Source: Pyrinomonadaceae bacterium
GTDB lineage: Bacteria > Acidobacteriota > Blastocatellia > Pyrinomonadales > Pyrinomonadaceae
DNA: 64,000 nucleotides
NCBI GenBank assembly: GCA_022843305.1
Contig: JALHNX010000002.1
Coordinates: 1 to 64,000, forward strand
Direction of reading: 5' to 3'
Made by a program: the position numbers and the translations under genes. Below are positions 20,019 through 28,133 of the stretch, one piece after another. How positions within the stretch are numbered: the stretch's first letter is position 1; every line of letters begins with the position of its first letter. The notes beneath the pieces are model-generated. The model was not told the origin of the DNA. It saw only the letters and a program-made list of their open reading frames with translations, and searched no databases.

Positions 20019-20047
20019 GTCAGAACCGCCTGCGGTAACGGGCGGGT
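20019..20047. repeat. Solo arm of the 9801 IR family
   Basis: GTCAGAACCGCCTGCGGTAACGGGCGGGT, 28/29 identical to 9801-9829. Confidence 0.9.
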
Positions 20048-20053
20048 AATGCG

Positions 20054-20213
20054 TTGGTTGGCAGTCGGCGGTCAAAATTCTGATGATAACTGCTTTTCGC
20101 CAACCGCCAGCTGCCGGTTGAAACAAAAACCATCCGCTTGCGGCAGCACCTTCTTCTGACTTGTCACTGAAAATGATAGCTGACAGATAACAGATAAATC
20201 TATCAGTTATCAT
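20054..20213. repeat. Cluster of two further word-type imperfect IRs
   Basis: TTGGTTGGCAGTCGGCGGT / CCAACCGCCAGCTGCCGGTTGA; then GATAGCTGACAGATAACAGAT / ATCTATCAGTTATCAT. Confidence 0.55.
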
Positions 20214-20420
20214 CTTTGATCTCTCATCTATTCCGAATCCGTATTTCGATTTCCACCGCTTCCCGTTTCCAACAAAAAACCGCTGCCGCCAACGAAATCC
20301 CGCCTCTTTCACAACATTTTAATTTCTTCCGAAAAAAAGTTTGCGTCCTTTTTCCGAATCGCCCGTCTTTAAGAGCGAAACCCGCAAGGGAAAAGTCAAT
20401 AAAAAACAGGAGATTAAAAA

Positions 20421-21329
20421 ATGAACACGCATACTTTTAGATACGGAAATTTTTTTGCCGCTTTGATAATTATTTTTGTCACGGTTTTCAATTCTTTCGG
20501 AGTCGCGGGCGACACGGAAAACATTCGCCTGCCGGAAACGGCGCATTACGCCAAATTCGCGCAGCTTGACGGCAAACCGCAGGCGGGAAATGAAACGCTC
20601 GACGCATTAACCTTTCCGCTTGCCGAATGGGGACCGCTGATGAGCTGGAAGCTTTTCAGAACCTATTACGCCGACAAACCGCTCGGCGCCTTTCAAAAAT
20701 ACGAGATGCCGGCGAACAGCTCCAAACGAACACGCGCCGAACTCGATTATCTGCTCGAACTGCAGCGCACGCGCACGCCCGAAGAACTGGCGTGGAGTTT
20801 GAAGATCGCCGATATTTACTACAATCCGATGCTGATCAACCCGGCTGATAAAAAATACGCGGCGAACCGCGAAAACCTGTTTTATGTCGGACGCGGTCTC
20901 GGCGAATGGTATCGGAGCGAAAATCTTCCGCAGACGACCGAGCTTTTAAGCCGCGTGATTCACGATTCGATGGTTTATATGGTCGAGTTCAAGCTGAAAT
21001 ACGCGCGCCCGCGCCCGTATGTTGTCGAACCGAATCTGAAAGTCGCGCAGCCATTGCCGCACGGCGCTTTTCCGAGCGGGCATTCGTTCGGAAGTTTTGT
21101 TAATGCCGAAATAGCGGCGCGGCTCGCGCCCGACCGCCGCGACGATCTGATGAACGCGGCGCAGGAATTCGCGTGGTCGCGCGAACTGCTCGGCGTGCAT
21201 TACCCGTCGGATTCCGAAGCGGGCAGAATCTGGGCGGCGGAATTCGTAAAATTTCTTTTTGAAAACAAAAAGTTCGTCAAGGATTTCGAAGCCGTTAAAA
21301 AAGAATGGGCGCAGAAACGTCCGAAATAA
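20421..21329 (+). CDS. PAP2 family (class A-like) acid phosphatase
   Basis: KLKYARPRPYVVEPNL, GAFPSGHSFGS, SRELLGVHYPSDSEAG catalytic motifs; signal peptide. Confidence 0.93.
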   Translation: MNTHTFRYGNFFAALIIIFVTVFNSFGVAGDTENIRLPETAHYAKFAQLDGKPQAGNETLDALTFPLAEWGPLMSWKLFRTYYADKPLGAFQKYEMPANSSKRTRAELDYLLELQRTRTPEELAWSLKIADIYYNPMLINPADKKYAANRENLFYVGRGLGEWYRSENLPQTTELLSRVIHDSMVYMVEFKLKYARPRPYVVEPNLKVAQPLPHGAFPSGHSFGSFVNAEIAARLAPDRRDDLMNAAQEFAWSRELLGVHYPSDSEAGRIWAAEFVKFLFENKKFVKDFEAVKKEWAQKRPK

Positions 21330-21344
21330 AACGATAAAACCCAA

Positions 21345-21368
21345 TGCCGGAGGAAAAATCCTCCGGCA
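21345..21368. terminator. Stem-loop between PAP2 and DoxX genes (terminator/attenuator candidate)
   Basis: TGCCGGAGGA-AAAA-TCCTCCGGCA, 10-bp perfect stem. Confidence 0.5.
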
Positions 21369-21388
21369 CTTTTAAAAGGAGAAACGCT

Positions 21389-21910
21389 ATGCGGCAGACA
21401 ATAACAAGTTCGCTAAACAAAGAAATATTCGTTAAACCTTTCGCGGGAATCAGCAATTTTCTGGGCGCATTTTTCGCCGCGTCCGAAGTTTGCGAGCGTG
21501 AAAAGATAAATTGGCGCGTCAATATTCTGCGTTGGGGATTGGGTTTTATCTATCTCTGGTTCGGCGCGCTGAAGTTTTTTCCCGATCTGAGTTCGGCGGA
21601 ACAAATCGCCGGAACGACCGTCGAAATGATGAGCTTCGGCTACTTAACGCCCGCTGTTTCGCTGCCGCTGCTCGCTTTTTGGGAAACATTGATCGGTTTG
21701 TCGCTGCTGACCGGAAAATTTCAGCGGGCGGCGATCTTTTCGCTTTATTTTCACATTGCCGGAACGCTGACGCCGCTTGTTTTACTGCCCGAACAAACGT
21801 GGCGGACGCCGCTCATCGCCGCTTCGCTCGAAGGTCAGTATATTTTTAAGAATCTCGTTTCTTTCGGCGCGGCGCTGGTCATCAATTCCGCGCCAAGCTG
21901 CCGGAAATAA
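21389..21910 (+). CDS. DoxX-like membrane protein
   Basis: LRWGLGFIYLWFGALKFFPDLSSAEQIAGTTVEMMSFGYL...LAFWETLIGLSLLTGKF; AAAAGGAG RBS before ATG 21389. Confidence 0.75.
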   Translation: MRQTITSSLNKEIFVKPFAGISNFLGAFFAASEVCEREKINWRVNILRWGLGFIYLWFGALKFFPDLSSAEQIAGTTVEMMSFGYLTPAVSLPLLAFWETLIGLSLLTGKFQRAAIFSLYFHIAGTLTPLVLLPEQTWRTPLIAASLEGQYIFKNLVSFGAALVINSAPSCRK

Positions 21911-21927
21911 GAGTTGGTCAACAATTC

Positions 21928-24291
21928 TTATTTTTCCAAAGCGTTAAAAATAAACGGAAACGTCGCCCACGATTGCCCGCGATGCTGCGGGCGAAAGGCA
22001 AAAAGTATGATCTTGCCTTTGCCGTAATCGGTTTCGGCGAGCGCAGTTTTGCCGTTCATAAATTTTTCGCCCAACGTCCAGCCCGATAAAAGCGAATCTT
22101 TATCGGCATAGCGCGCGACGGTTTTGACCCGCGTTTCATCGGCGATCTCATACGCCGAACTGTTTGTAAAATACGCGGCGGTTTCTTCGCGTAAACCTTT
22201 GGCTAAAGAAAAGGTTTTATCAACTTTCAATTTGACGATTGAACCCGGATTGTAAAATTCCGACCGTTTTAAGCCATTCAGGACATTCTTCATCGGCAGG
22301 TTAAACCGCTTGATAACCATCTCACAACTGTCATCAAAACATATCAGTTTGCCGCCCGCTTCGACGAATTTCTTTAGATTTTCAACGCCCTGTTCGGTGA
22401 TTCCGCCCGCAAATTCCGCCGGGTAGCGATCGGTGTTCAAGCCTCTGACAATTATGTTTTCGTTATCGGCAGGCAGAATCATCGCGTCGAAATTCAGATT
22501 GTTGTTGCGAAAATCCGCGTCCTTAACCGACGTGAAAGGAATTTGGAAATTATCGAAAACAAGCCGCGTCCAGCCTTCGTCCATCGAACTCGTAAACCCG
22601 CGATAAAGCCCGATCTTCGGATTTGTTTTCAAAGGATTCGGTATTTTCCCGAACGGTTCTTTATTCGGAGATAAATTCAAAACTGCCCGCGCCTGATTGA
22701 TGTTTTCGACCTTTTTGAGTGTCGTTCTGAACCGCTCCAAATCGCGCGTGTCCCAAACCGCTTCCGCTTCGACACCCATCTGCAAAGGCAGCGTCCAGCC
22801 CGCGACATCATAAGGAACTTCCGCTTCGCCGTTTGCCGTCAGACGATTCGGGTAAACCTGTTTTTCAAAAAGGCTCAGAATATTGTTTTTCTGCGGCTGA
22901 TTGACGAAAACCAAAAACGAGCCAAGCGGCATTTCGTGAAATTCGCCGCGTTTTGCCGATTCCATCGCGAAATAACCTTCGTTGGTCATCTGATGAACTT
23001 CGATTCCCTGCCACATCAAAATTTCGAGAAATCGGGAAATCGTTTCCGTGTTCGGTTGTCCTGCCGTGATGACAAAAGCCTGCGGTTCGTTCCGTTTCCG
23101 CTCAAGATTGGCTTTACCCAGACCATAAAAATTCCGCAAATAGCGCGGACGAAATTTTGCTGCCAGCTCCAGAAGTCCGCGCGAGGCGATCATTTCGATA
23201 TTGGCAATATCCGCCGGTCGCCACGTGCCGCCTTGCCATGCGTCGGGAAAATTCGTCGCGGTTTCAAGCAGACTCGGAAGCCCGCGCACATTGCGCGTTC
23301 TGCGTAAATCTTCCTCCGTCACGGTAATCGGCGACATCAGATTCGCGCTCGCGGCTTCGGACAAAATGCCGATCGAGTTGTGATAATACGGCGCGGAGCG
23401 AAAACCGCCGTGCCACCACGTATCGTAAGCCGCGTTAGTCGCCACGCCCGCGATGTTTTTTGATTGCAGATCAGCCGCCATTTTGTAGCCGATCAATCCG
23501 ACTTCGCGCAGAATCGAAGGCGCGAGACGCGGATTCGGCGGGTCGAAAAAAGGCGGGATCGTAAAACGCGAAGAAAATTGCCCCTGCTGATGAACGTCGT
23601 AAACAATCTGCGGAAACCATTCCTGCCAGTAAAGTTTCGTGATTGCCTGCGTTTCGCGCAGATTCATCATAAACCAGTCGCGGTTGTTGTCGTGTCCGGC
23701 GTAATGATGATAAAGTTCGGGCGGCGCGCTGCCTTCGGATTTCGTTCCCAGAGTTTTGCGATACCAATCGGCGACAATGTCAATGCCGTCGGGATTTGAC
23801 GAAGGAATCAGCAGCAGAATCGTGTTGTCGAGAATCTCTTTTGTCGTTTCGTCCGTCGCCGTTGCAAGTTCATACGCCAAGTTCATTGACATTTGCGAGG
23901 CGACGATCTCGGTCGAGTGAATCGAACACGAAATCGAAACGATCGCTTTGCCCTGTTTGATAAGATTTTCAAATTCCGCCGCGTCTTTGACTAAATTCGG
24001 ATTAGCGAGTTTGGCGTTGATTTGCCGCAGTTTTTCGAGATTCTTGATATTTTCCGCCGATGAAATAAAGGCGACAATCAAAGGTTTGCCGAGCGTCGTT
24101 TTGCCGATTTCGCGCACCGTAACCTTATCGCTTTTGGCATCGAGTTTGGCAAAATAATCCGTAATCTGCGACCAATCGGCGATGGTTTTGTCATCGGTCG
24201 GCTGAAAACCCAAAACCGATTTCGGAGTCGGCGCCTGCGCTTTAACAGTGGTCAGTGTGCAGTGGACAGTGGTCAGCAAAAGAAAACTCAT
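21928..24291 (-). CDS. M14 family zinc carboxypeptidase
   Basis: SCSIHSTEIVASQ (HxxE-like), NPDGIDIVADWYR, HNNRDWFMMNLRETQAI; start chosen at MSFLLLTTVHCTLTTVKAQ (24291), upstream ORF extension is word-repeat DNA. Confidence 0.82.
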   Translation of the reverse strand: MSFLLLTTVHCTLTTVKAQAPTPKSVLGFQPTDDKTIADWSQITDYFAKLDAKSDKVTVREIGKTTLGKPLIVAFISSAENIKNLEKLRQINAKLANPNLVKDAAEFENLIKQGKAIVSISCSIHSTEIVASQMSMNLAYELATATDETTKEILDNTILLLIPSSNPDGIDIVADWYRKTLGTKSEGSAPPELYHHYAGHDNNRDWFMMNLRETQAITKLYWQEWFPQIVYDVHQQGQFSSRFTIPPFFDPPNPRLAPSILREVGLIGYKMAADLQSKNIAGVATNAAYDTWWHGGFRSAPYYHNSIGILSEAASANLMSPITVTEEDLRRTRNVRGLPSLLETATNFPDAWQGGTWRPADIANIEMIASRGLLELAAKFRPRYLRNFYGLGKANLERKRNEPQAFVITAGQPNTETISRFLEILMWQGIEVHQMTNEGYFAMESAKRGEFHEMPLGSFLVFVNQPQKNNILSLFEKQVYPNRLTANGEAEVPYDVAGWTLPLQMGVEAEAVWDTRDLERFRTTLKKVENINQARAVLNLSPNKEPFGKIPNPLKTNPKIGLYRGFTSSMDEGWTRLVFDNFQIPFTSVKDADFRNNNLNFDAMILPADNENIIVRGLNTDRYPAEFAGGITEQGVENLKKFVEAGGKLICFDDSCEMVIKRFNLPMKNVLNGLKRSEFYNPGSIVKLKVDKTFSLAKGLREETAAYFTNSSAYEIADETRVKTVARYADKDSLLSGWTLGEKFMNGKTALAETDYGKGKIILFAFRPQHRGQSWATFPFIFNALEK

Positions 24292-24330
24292 TAAAAAATA
24301 ACTGACCACCGACCACTGACCACTGACCAC
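24246..24330. repeat. GTGGTCAGTGG word-type inverted repeat overlapping M14 signal peptide
   Basis: CAGTGGTCAGTGTGCAGTGGACAGTGGTCAG (24246-24276) vs CTGACCACCGACCACTGACCACTGACCAC (24302-24330); 4 mismatches over 29. Confidence 0.85.
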
Positions 24331-24332
24331 AA

Positions 24333-24362
24333 ACTTTGAAATTTGAAATTTGAAATTTGAAA
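24333..24362. repeat. TTTGAAATTTGAAA word tandem repeat
   Basis: CTTTGAAATTTGAAATTTGAAATTTGAAATA. Confidence 0.8.
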
Positions 24363-24391
24363 TAAACGATTTTGATTTTAGACTATTAAGC

Positions 24392-25180
24392 ATGCAAAAC
24401 ATTTCCCTTGAAGCAATTCGAGATAATAAAAAATTGACCTTTCCTGTCAAAGAGTCTAACAAATCAAAAATCATCGGCAAACTGCGTTACTGGTGGAGTT
24501 TATCGTTCGCCGGGTTTTTACTTCTTTTTATCGCTTTGCCCGCGATGATTATTTTGCAGCTTATCAATCGCCGGATGGGATTTTATCCGCTGTGTTTGTG
24601 GGGCGCGAAACTTTGGATTCGCGGTTCGGGCATTGATGTCAAGGTTTCGGGCAGAGAAAATTTAGAAAAGGATAAATCATATATTTTTATCGCCAATCAT
24701 CGTTCATATATTGACACGACCGCGCTTTTTGCGTATGCCGGAAAAAAAATCGGTTTAATCGCTAAAAAGGAAGTTTTGAAAGTTCCGGTTCTGGGTCAGG
24801 GAATCAGTTTTATAAATTTTGTGACGATTGACCGTTCAAATCCGCAAAAGGCAATCCAAACGATGAACAGAGTTCGTGAAATTGTTGACAGCGGTTATTC
24901 ATTCGGTGTTTTTGCCGAAGGAACGCGCGCGATGCCGGGCGATCTTTTGCCGTTCAAGAAAGGCGCGTTTCATCTCGCAATGCAAACCGGCGCGGCGATC
25001 ATTCCGGTCGCCATTAAAAATACCGATTATTTAATGGGCAAAAAAACGGGTGTTGTAAATCCGGGAACGATGGAAATAGTTCTGCTTCCGCCGATTGAAA
25101 CAAAAGATGCCGGTGCCGAAGATTTGATGGAATTACTGAGAAAAACACGCGAAGCGATTGCCGAAGAGTTGGGAAAGTAA
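24392..25180 (+). CDS. plsC: 1-acyl-sn-glycerol-3-phosphate acyltransferase (PlsC-like)
   Basis: FIANHRSYIDTTALFAYAGKKIGLIAKKEVLKVPVLG, FAEGTRAMPGDLLPFKKGAFHLA; start M at 24392 preferred. Confidence 0.88.
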   Translation: MQNISLEAIRDNKKLTFPVKESNKSKIIGKLRYWWSLSFAGFLLLFIALPAMIILQLINRRMGFYPLCLWGAKLWIRGSGIDVKVSGRENLEKDKSYIFIANHRSYIDTTALFAYAGKKIGLIAKKEVLKVPVLGQGISFINFVTIDRSNPQKAIQTMNRVREIVDSGYSFGVFAEGTRAMPGDLLPFKKGAFHLAMQTGAAIIPVAIKNTDYLMGKKTGVVNPGTMEIVLLPPIETKDAGAEDLMELLRKTREAIAEELGK

Positions 25181-25212
25181 AAAGTAAAAAGTAAAAAGTA
25201 AAAAGTAAAAAA

Positions 25213-25815
25213 TTATCCTTTTGTTTTGACGATAATAGTTCCGATTATGCTGGCAATTTCTAAAGATTCAATTTCTAATTCTCGAATTCCTTTGGCTAAC
25301 GTGAATTCGGGATAAGAGATTCAGCGAACGGAACGCCGTCATCCTGACGGCACACGTCGCTGAAAGCGGCGTTCAAGCGCCTCGATATTCTTAAAACTTT
25401 CAAATAAATGAAGCGTTGAGCGTTTTTCAAACGCTGTGCCGCGCGTGATGACGGCGTTCCATTTTTATCCGGAATTGACATTTTGGCTACGTTTTCGTCA
25501 AATTCGGAAGTGGCGAGAATTAATCGCAGCCAATAATTCGACTCTCTCGCTTCTATTAACGAAATAGAGTTTTTATGAACAAAATCTGCTTTACTTTGTC
25601 CGGCAACAGATTCTTCCAGAATGGCACCAACAGTAAGTTCCGGCATCAAGTAGTTGATTCAAAACTGATTTGCCGACATCGGAATTTCTCGCCAAAAACC
25701 TGCAGAGTTTGATAATTCTAACTGCAAAAGCAAATGCTCTCTCACGAATGTCAAATATTTTCTTGCTCACCTTTTCAACATTAGCAATTTCTTCAACATT
25801 CTTTTCAGCTTTCAT
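25213..25815 (-). pseudogene. Decayed four-helix-bundle protein gene (23S rRNA IVS / TIGR02436-like)
   Basis: N-part KKIFDIRERAFAFAVRIIKLCRFLARNSDVGKSVLNQLLDAGT, frameshift, VGAILEESVAGQSKADFVHKNSISLIEARESNYWLRLILATSEFDENVAK, insertion, LAKGIRELEIESLEIASIIGTIIVKTKG* (stop 25213-25215). Confidence 0.8.
25303..25492. mobile_element. ~190-bp hairpin insert within the four-helix-bundle pseudogene
   Basis: Inner IR GGAACGCCGTCATC (25330-25343)/GATGACGGCGTTCC (25447-25460); outer AATTCGGGATAA/TTATCCGGAATT; near-duplicate flanks TTTGGCTAACGT (25291-25302) and TTTGGCTACGT (25482-25492). Confidence 0.65.
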
Positions 25816-25846
25816 TTTTACTTTTTACTTTTTACTTTTTACTTAC

Positions 25847-26695
25847 CTACGGCTTTTTCGGCGTTGGAGTCGGAGTCGGCTTGGGTTCTTCTTTAACTTC
25901 CTGTTCGTCATCGAGAATCTTCACATCGGTTCTGCCGACGCGGTAGTTTTTATACTTAACACGAAATCTTATTTTAACGACCTGTCCGCTGCTGAAAACC
26001 AATTCGTCGTCGGAAGTAGATAAAACGGGAAACCAGTATTTTCCGTCAATGCTGTCGCGCCACGTTTCGACGACCGGAAAACGCTGTTCGATGCCGTTCA
26101 TATCCTTGCCTTCGGGAAGGGCTTTACCCTTTGATTTGACGATCATCAAATCGCGGTCGTCAACCCATATCCGTCCGCTGAAAAATTTCTCATTGCTTTT
26201 TCTCGAATTCGGCAGGGTTTTCGGCGCAACGTCGAAAACATATAGATCGAGTTCGTCAATTTTTTCCTTTCCGACGAATGTAAAATTATAATTACTAACA
26301 TATTTCGGCTCGATGGCAAACGGGTTGACCCCGCCGAGATTTTCAATATCTTCGGGCGAAACCTGAATTCCCTTGAGAGTCGAAATCGGCGCGAAAAGAA
26401 TTCTTTCAAAACGCGTTCCGTTTTCACTGAAGGTCATAAAGGAATTTCGGATAAAAATGCCCGTTGTTTGTCCGCCGAGTCCGATGGATTCAACTTTGAC
26501 ATCCCGGTTAAAGGCGTAATCGCCGAGGGCTTGCCGGAAATTAAACTCGTTTTCCGAAAATTGTTTGACGATTCTGTCAATTTCCGATTGTCCTAAATCG
26601 GTTTTGACGACATTCGAGGTCTGCTGTGCGAAGACACCGATTAACGAAAAACAGAAAACAAACAGGCTAAATAAAATTATTCGCGTTTTATTCAT
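25847..26695 (-). CDS. Hypothetical secreted protein, LolA-fold-like
   Basis: Signal peptide; KYVSNYNFTFVGKEKIDELDLYVFDVAPKTLP...GRIWVDDRDLMIVKSKGKALP; PTPTPTP C-term. Confidence 0.65.
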   Translation of the reverse strand: MNKTRIILFSLFVFCFSLIGVFAQQTSNVVKTDLGQSEIDRIVKQFSENEFNFRQALGDYAFNRDVKVESIGLGGQTTGIFIRNSFMTFSENGTRFERILFAPISTLKGIQVSPEDIENLGGVNPFAIEPKYVSNYNFTFVGKEKIDELDLYVFDVAPKTLPNSRKSNEKFFSGRIWVDDRDLMIVKSKGKALPEGKDMNGIEQRFPVVETWRDSIDGKYWFPVLSTSDDELVFSSGQVVKIRFRVKYKNYRVGRTDVKILDDEQEVKEEPKPTPTPTPKKP

Positions 26696-26776
26696 AATAA
26701 TTTCTCCTGGCTGAATAGCTAACGAAATAGATGCAAATATTTTTCAAAAAGATGTTACCAGTTACGGATAAAATAA

Positions 26777-26814
26777 AAAAGAAACGCGCTTTTCAACAAA
26801 AACGCGTTTCTTTT
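26777..26814 (-). terminator. Rho-independent terminator candidate downstream of 26844-27902 gene
   Basis: AAAAGAAACGCG (26777-26788) / CGCGTTTCTTTT (26803-26814), 12-bp stem with T-run on the minus strand. Confidence 0.6.
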
Positions 26815-26843
26815 AACCGAACCGTAAACCTGTCGAAATAAGT

Positions 26844-27902
26844 TTACCGGGTATAATCAATGCGCTCGCCGTTGTCGAGCCGCGTCGTGCGGATACCGTT
26901 GTTAAGGCGGGTCACGCGCGAGGTAACGCCGCCGCTCGTTAAGCGGTCGCCGTTCATCGTCGCACGAAAAGTCGTGCCGTCTTCAAACGTGATCTGAACT
27001 CTGCCGTTGCGATTGATTTCCATGGTGATCAAGCCGCCGGTTTGCGGGTTGCGACCATAGAATCTGCCGAGCGCCCAGTTCGGCACGTTTCCGCCGCCGC
27101 CGTCATTGTCGTCGTCGTCATCGTTCCAACCGCCGCCGCCGCTACGCTGGCTGAAATAATCGATTCTTTCGCCCGTATCGGTTCTGGTCGTGCGGATGCC
27201 GTTATTAAGACGCGTCACGCGCGAAGTAATGCCGCCGTTGTTCAGGTTCGTGCCGTTCATCGTCGCACGAAAAGTCGTGCCGTCTTCAAACGTGATCTGG
27301 ACTCCGCCGTTGCGGTTAATATCCAGGGTGATCGTGCCGCCGGTCTGCGGGTTGCGACCGTAAAAAGTTCCGACCGCCCACGACGGGACATTTCCGCCGC
27401 CGCCGTTATTGTTGCCGCCGCCCGTTCCGTCGAGGCGCGGAAGATTGTAGGTTTCTGCTAATGTATTGATGTCGCGGCGCATCTGATTCCACTGACGCTC
27501 CAGGCGACGGGCAAAAGACAGCCTGTTCATCATATTATTGACCTGACGGGCTTCGTCCATTACGCTCTGGACGTTGTTGCGGCTTCGCCACCAGTTGTCG
27601 TTATTATCGAAGTTGCGGCGCAGACCGTCTAAAGCGTTCTCATAGCTCTCCACGATTCTGGTCAGACGGGAGCGATCGTTGTTGCTCACCGAACGATTTC
27701 TGACATAGGTATTAAAATCAGTCCGAAACGTGTCGCTGCTCTGCTCGAGACGCGTAATGATCGTGCCGACATCGCGCCGGTTATACCTGCGGCTATAGAC
27801 GGATTCGTCATCCTGCGCGAACGAAAAAACCGGCAGCGCGATTGTAATCAGCCCTAAACCCAAAAATGCTAAAGCGAATAAATTAAATTTCCCTTTTTTC
27901 AT
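26844..27902 (-). CDS. Secreted protein with two near-identical ~81-aa repeats
   Basis: Signal peptide MKKGKFNLFALAFLGLGLITIALPVFSFAQ; repeats NVPSWAVGTFYGRNPQTGG... and NVPNWALGRFYGRNPQTGG... Confidence 0.75.
   Translation of the reverse strand: MKKGKFNLFALAFLGLGLITIALPVFSFAQDDESVYSRRYNRRDVGTIITRLEQSSDTFRTDFNTYVRNRSVSNNDRSRLTRIVESYENALDGLRRNFDNNDNWWRSRNNVQSVMDEARQVNNMMNRLSFARRLERQWNQMRRDINTLAETYNLPRLDGTGGGNNNGGGGNVPSWAVGTFYGRNPQTGGTITLDINRNGGVQITFEDGTTFRATMNGTNLNNGGITSRVTRLNNGIRTTRTDTGERIDYFSQRSGGGGWNDDDDDNDGGGGNVPNWALGRFYGRNPQTGGLITMEINRNGRVQITFEDGTTFRATMNGDRLTSGGVTSRVTRLNNGIRTTRLDNGERIDYTR
26847..27392. repeat. Direct duplication of an ~243-bp domain-coding segment separated by a GGGGWNDDDDDNDGGGG linker
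   Basis: Copies 26847-27089 and 27150-27392, highly similar at protein and DNA level. Confidence 0.85.
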
Positions 27903-28133
27903 ATTTCCTCCTTTTTCTGACAAATGACCTTCCGAAACCGTATTTGTTTTGTTAGTCCAACTGAGTTTAATTTCAATAATTCAATCTTACACCTTATCTT
28001 TAAATTCACTCAATAATTTACTAAATCTTTAAGCGGCGATTTTGATTTCAAACAAAAAAGCCGGACATTGGATTGCCGACTTCTGAATTTAGTTTCCTTT
28101 TTTATTTACTTTTTGAAAAAATGTAAATATTTA

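Larger units (their letters stand above)
25174..25844. repeat. Inverted repeat with (AAAGTAA)n / (TTACTTT)n arms flanking a decayed four-helix-bundle gene
   Basis: AAAGTAAAAAGTAAAAAGTAAAAAGTAAAAAGTAAAAAA (25174-25212) and TTTTTACTTTTTACTTTTTACTTTTTACTT (25815-25844). Confidence 0.8.

Noticed and set aside
24350-24480. Extended N-terminus of the M14 ORF (to 24480) and of the PlsC ORF (24350)
   Set aside because: Extensions overlap each other and are word-repeat DNA; internal starts at 24291 and 24392 fit signal peptide and family better
25174-25844. Diversity-generating retroelement, since Avd is also a four-helix bundle
   Set aside because: No reverse transcriptase and no template/variable repeat pair seen in the window
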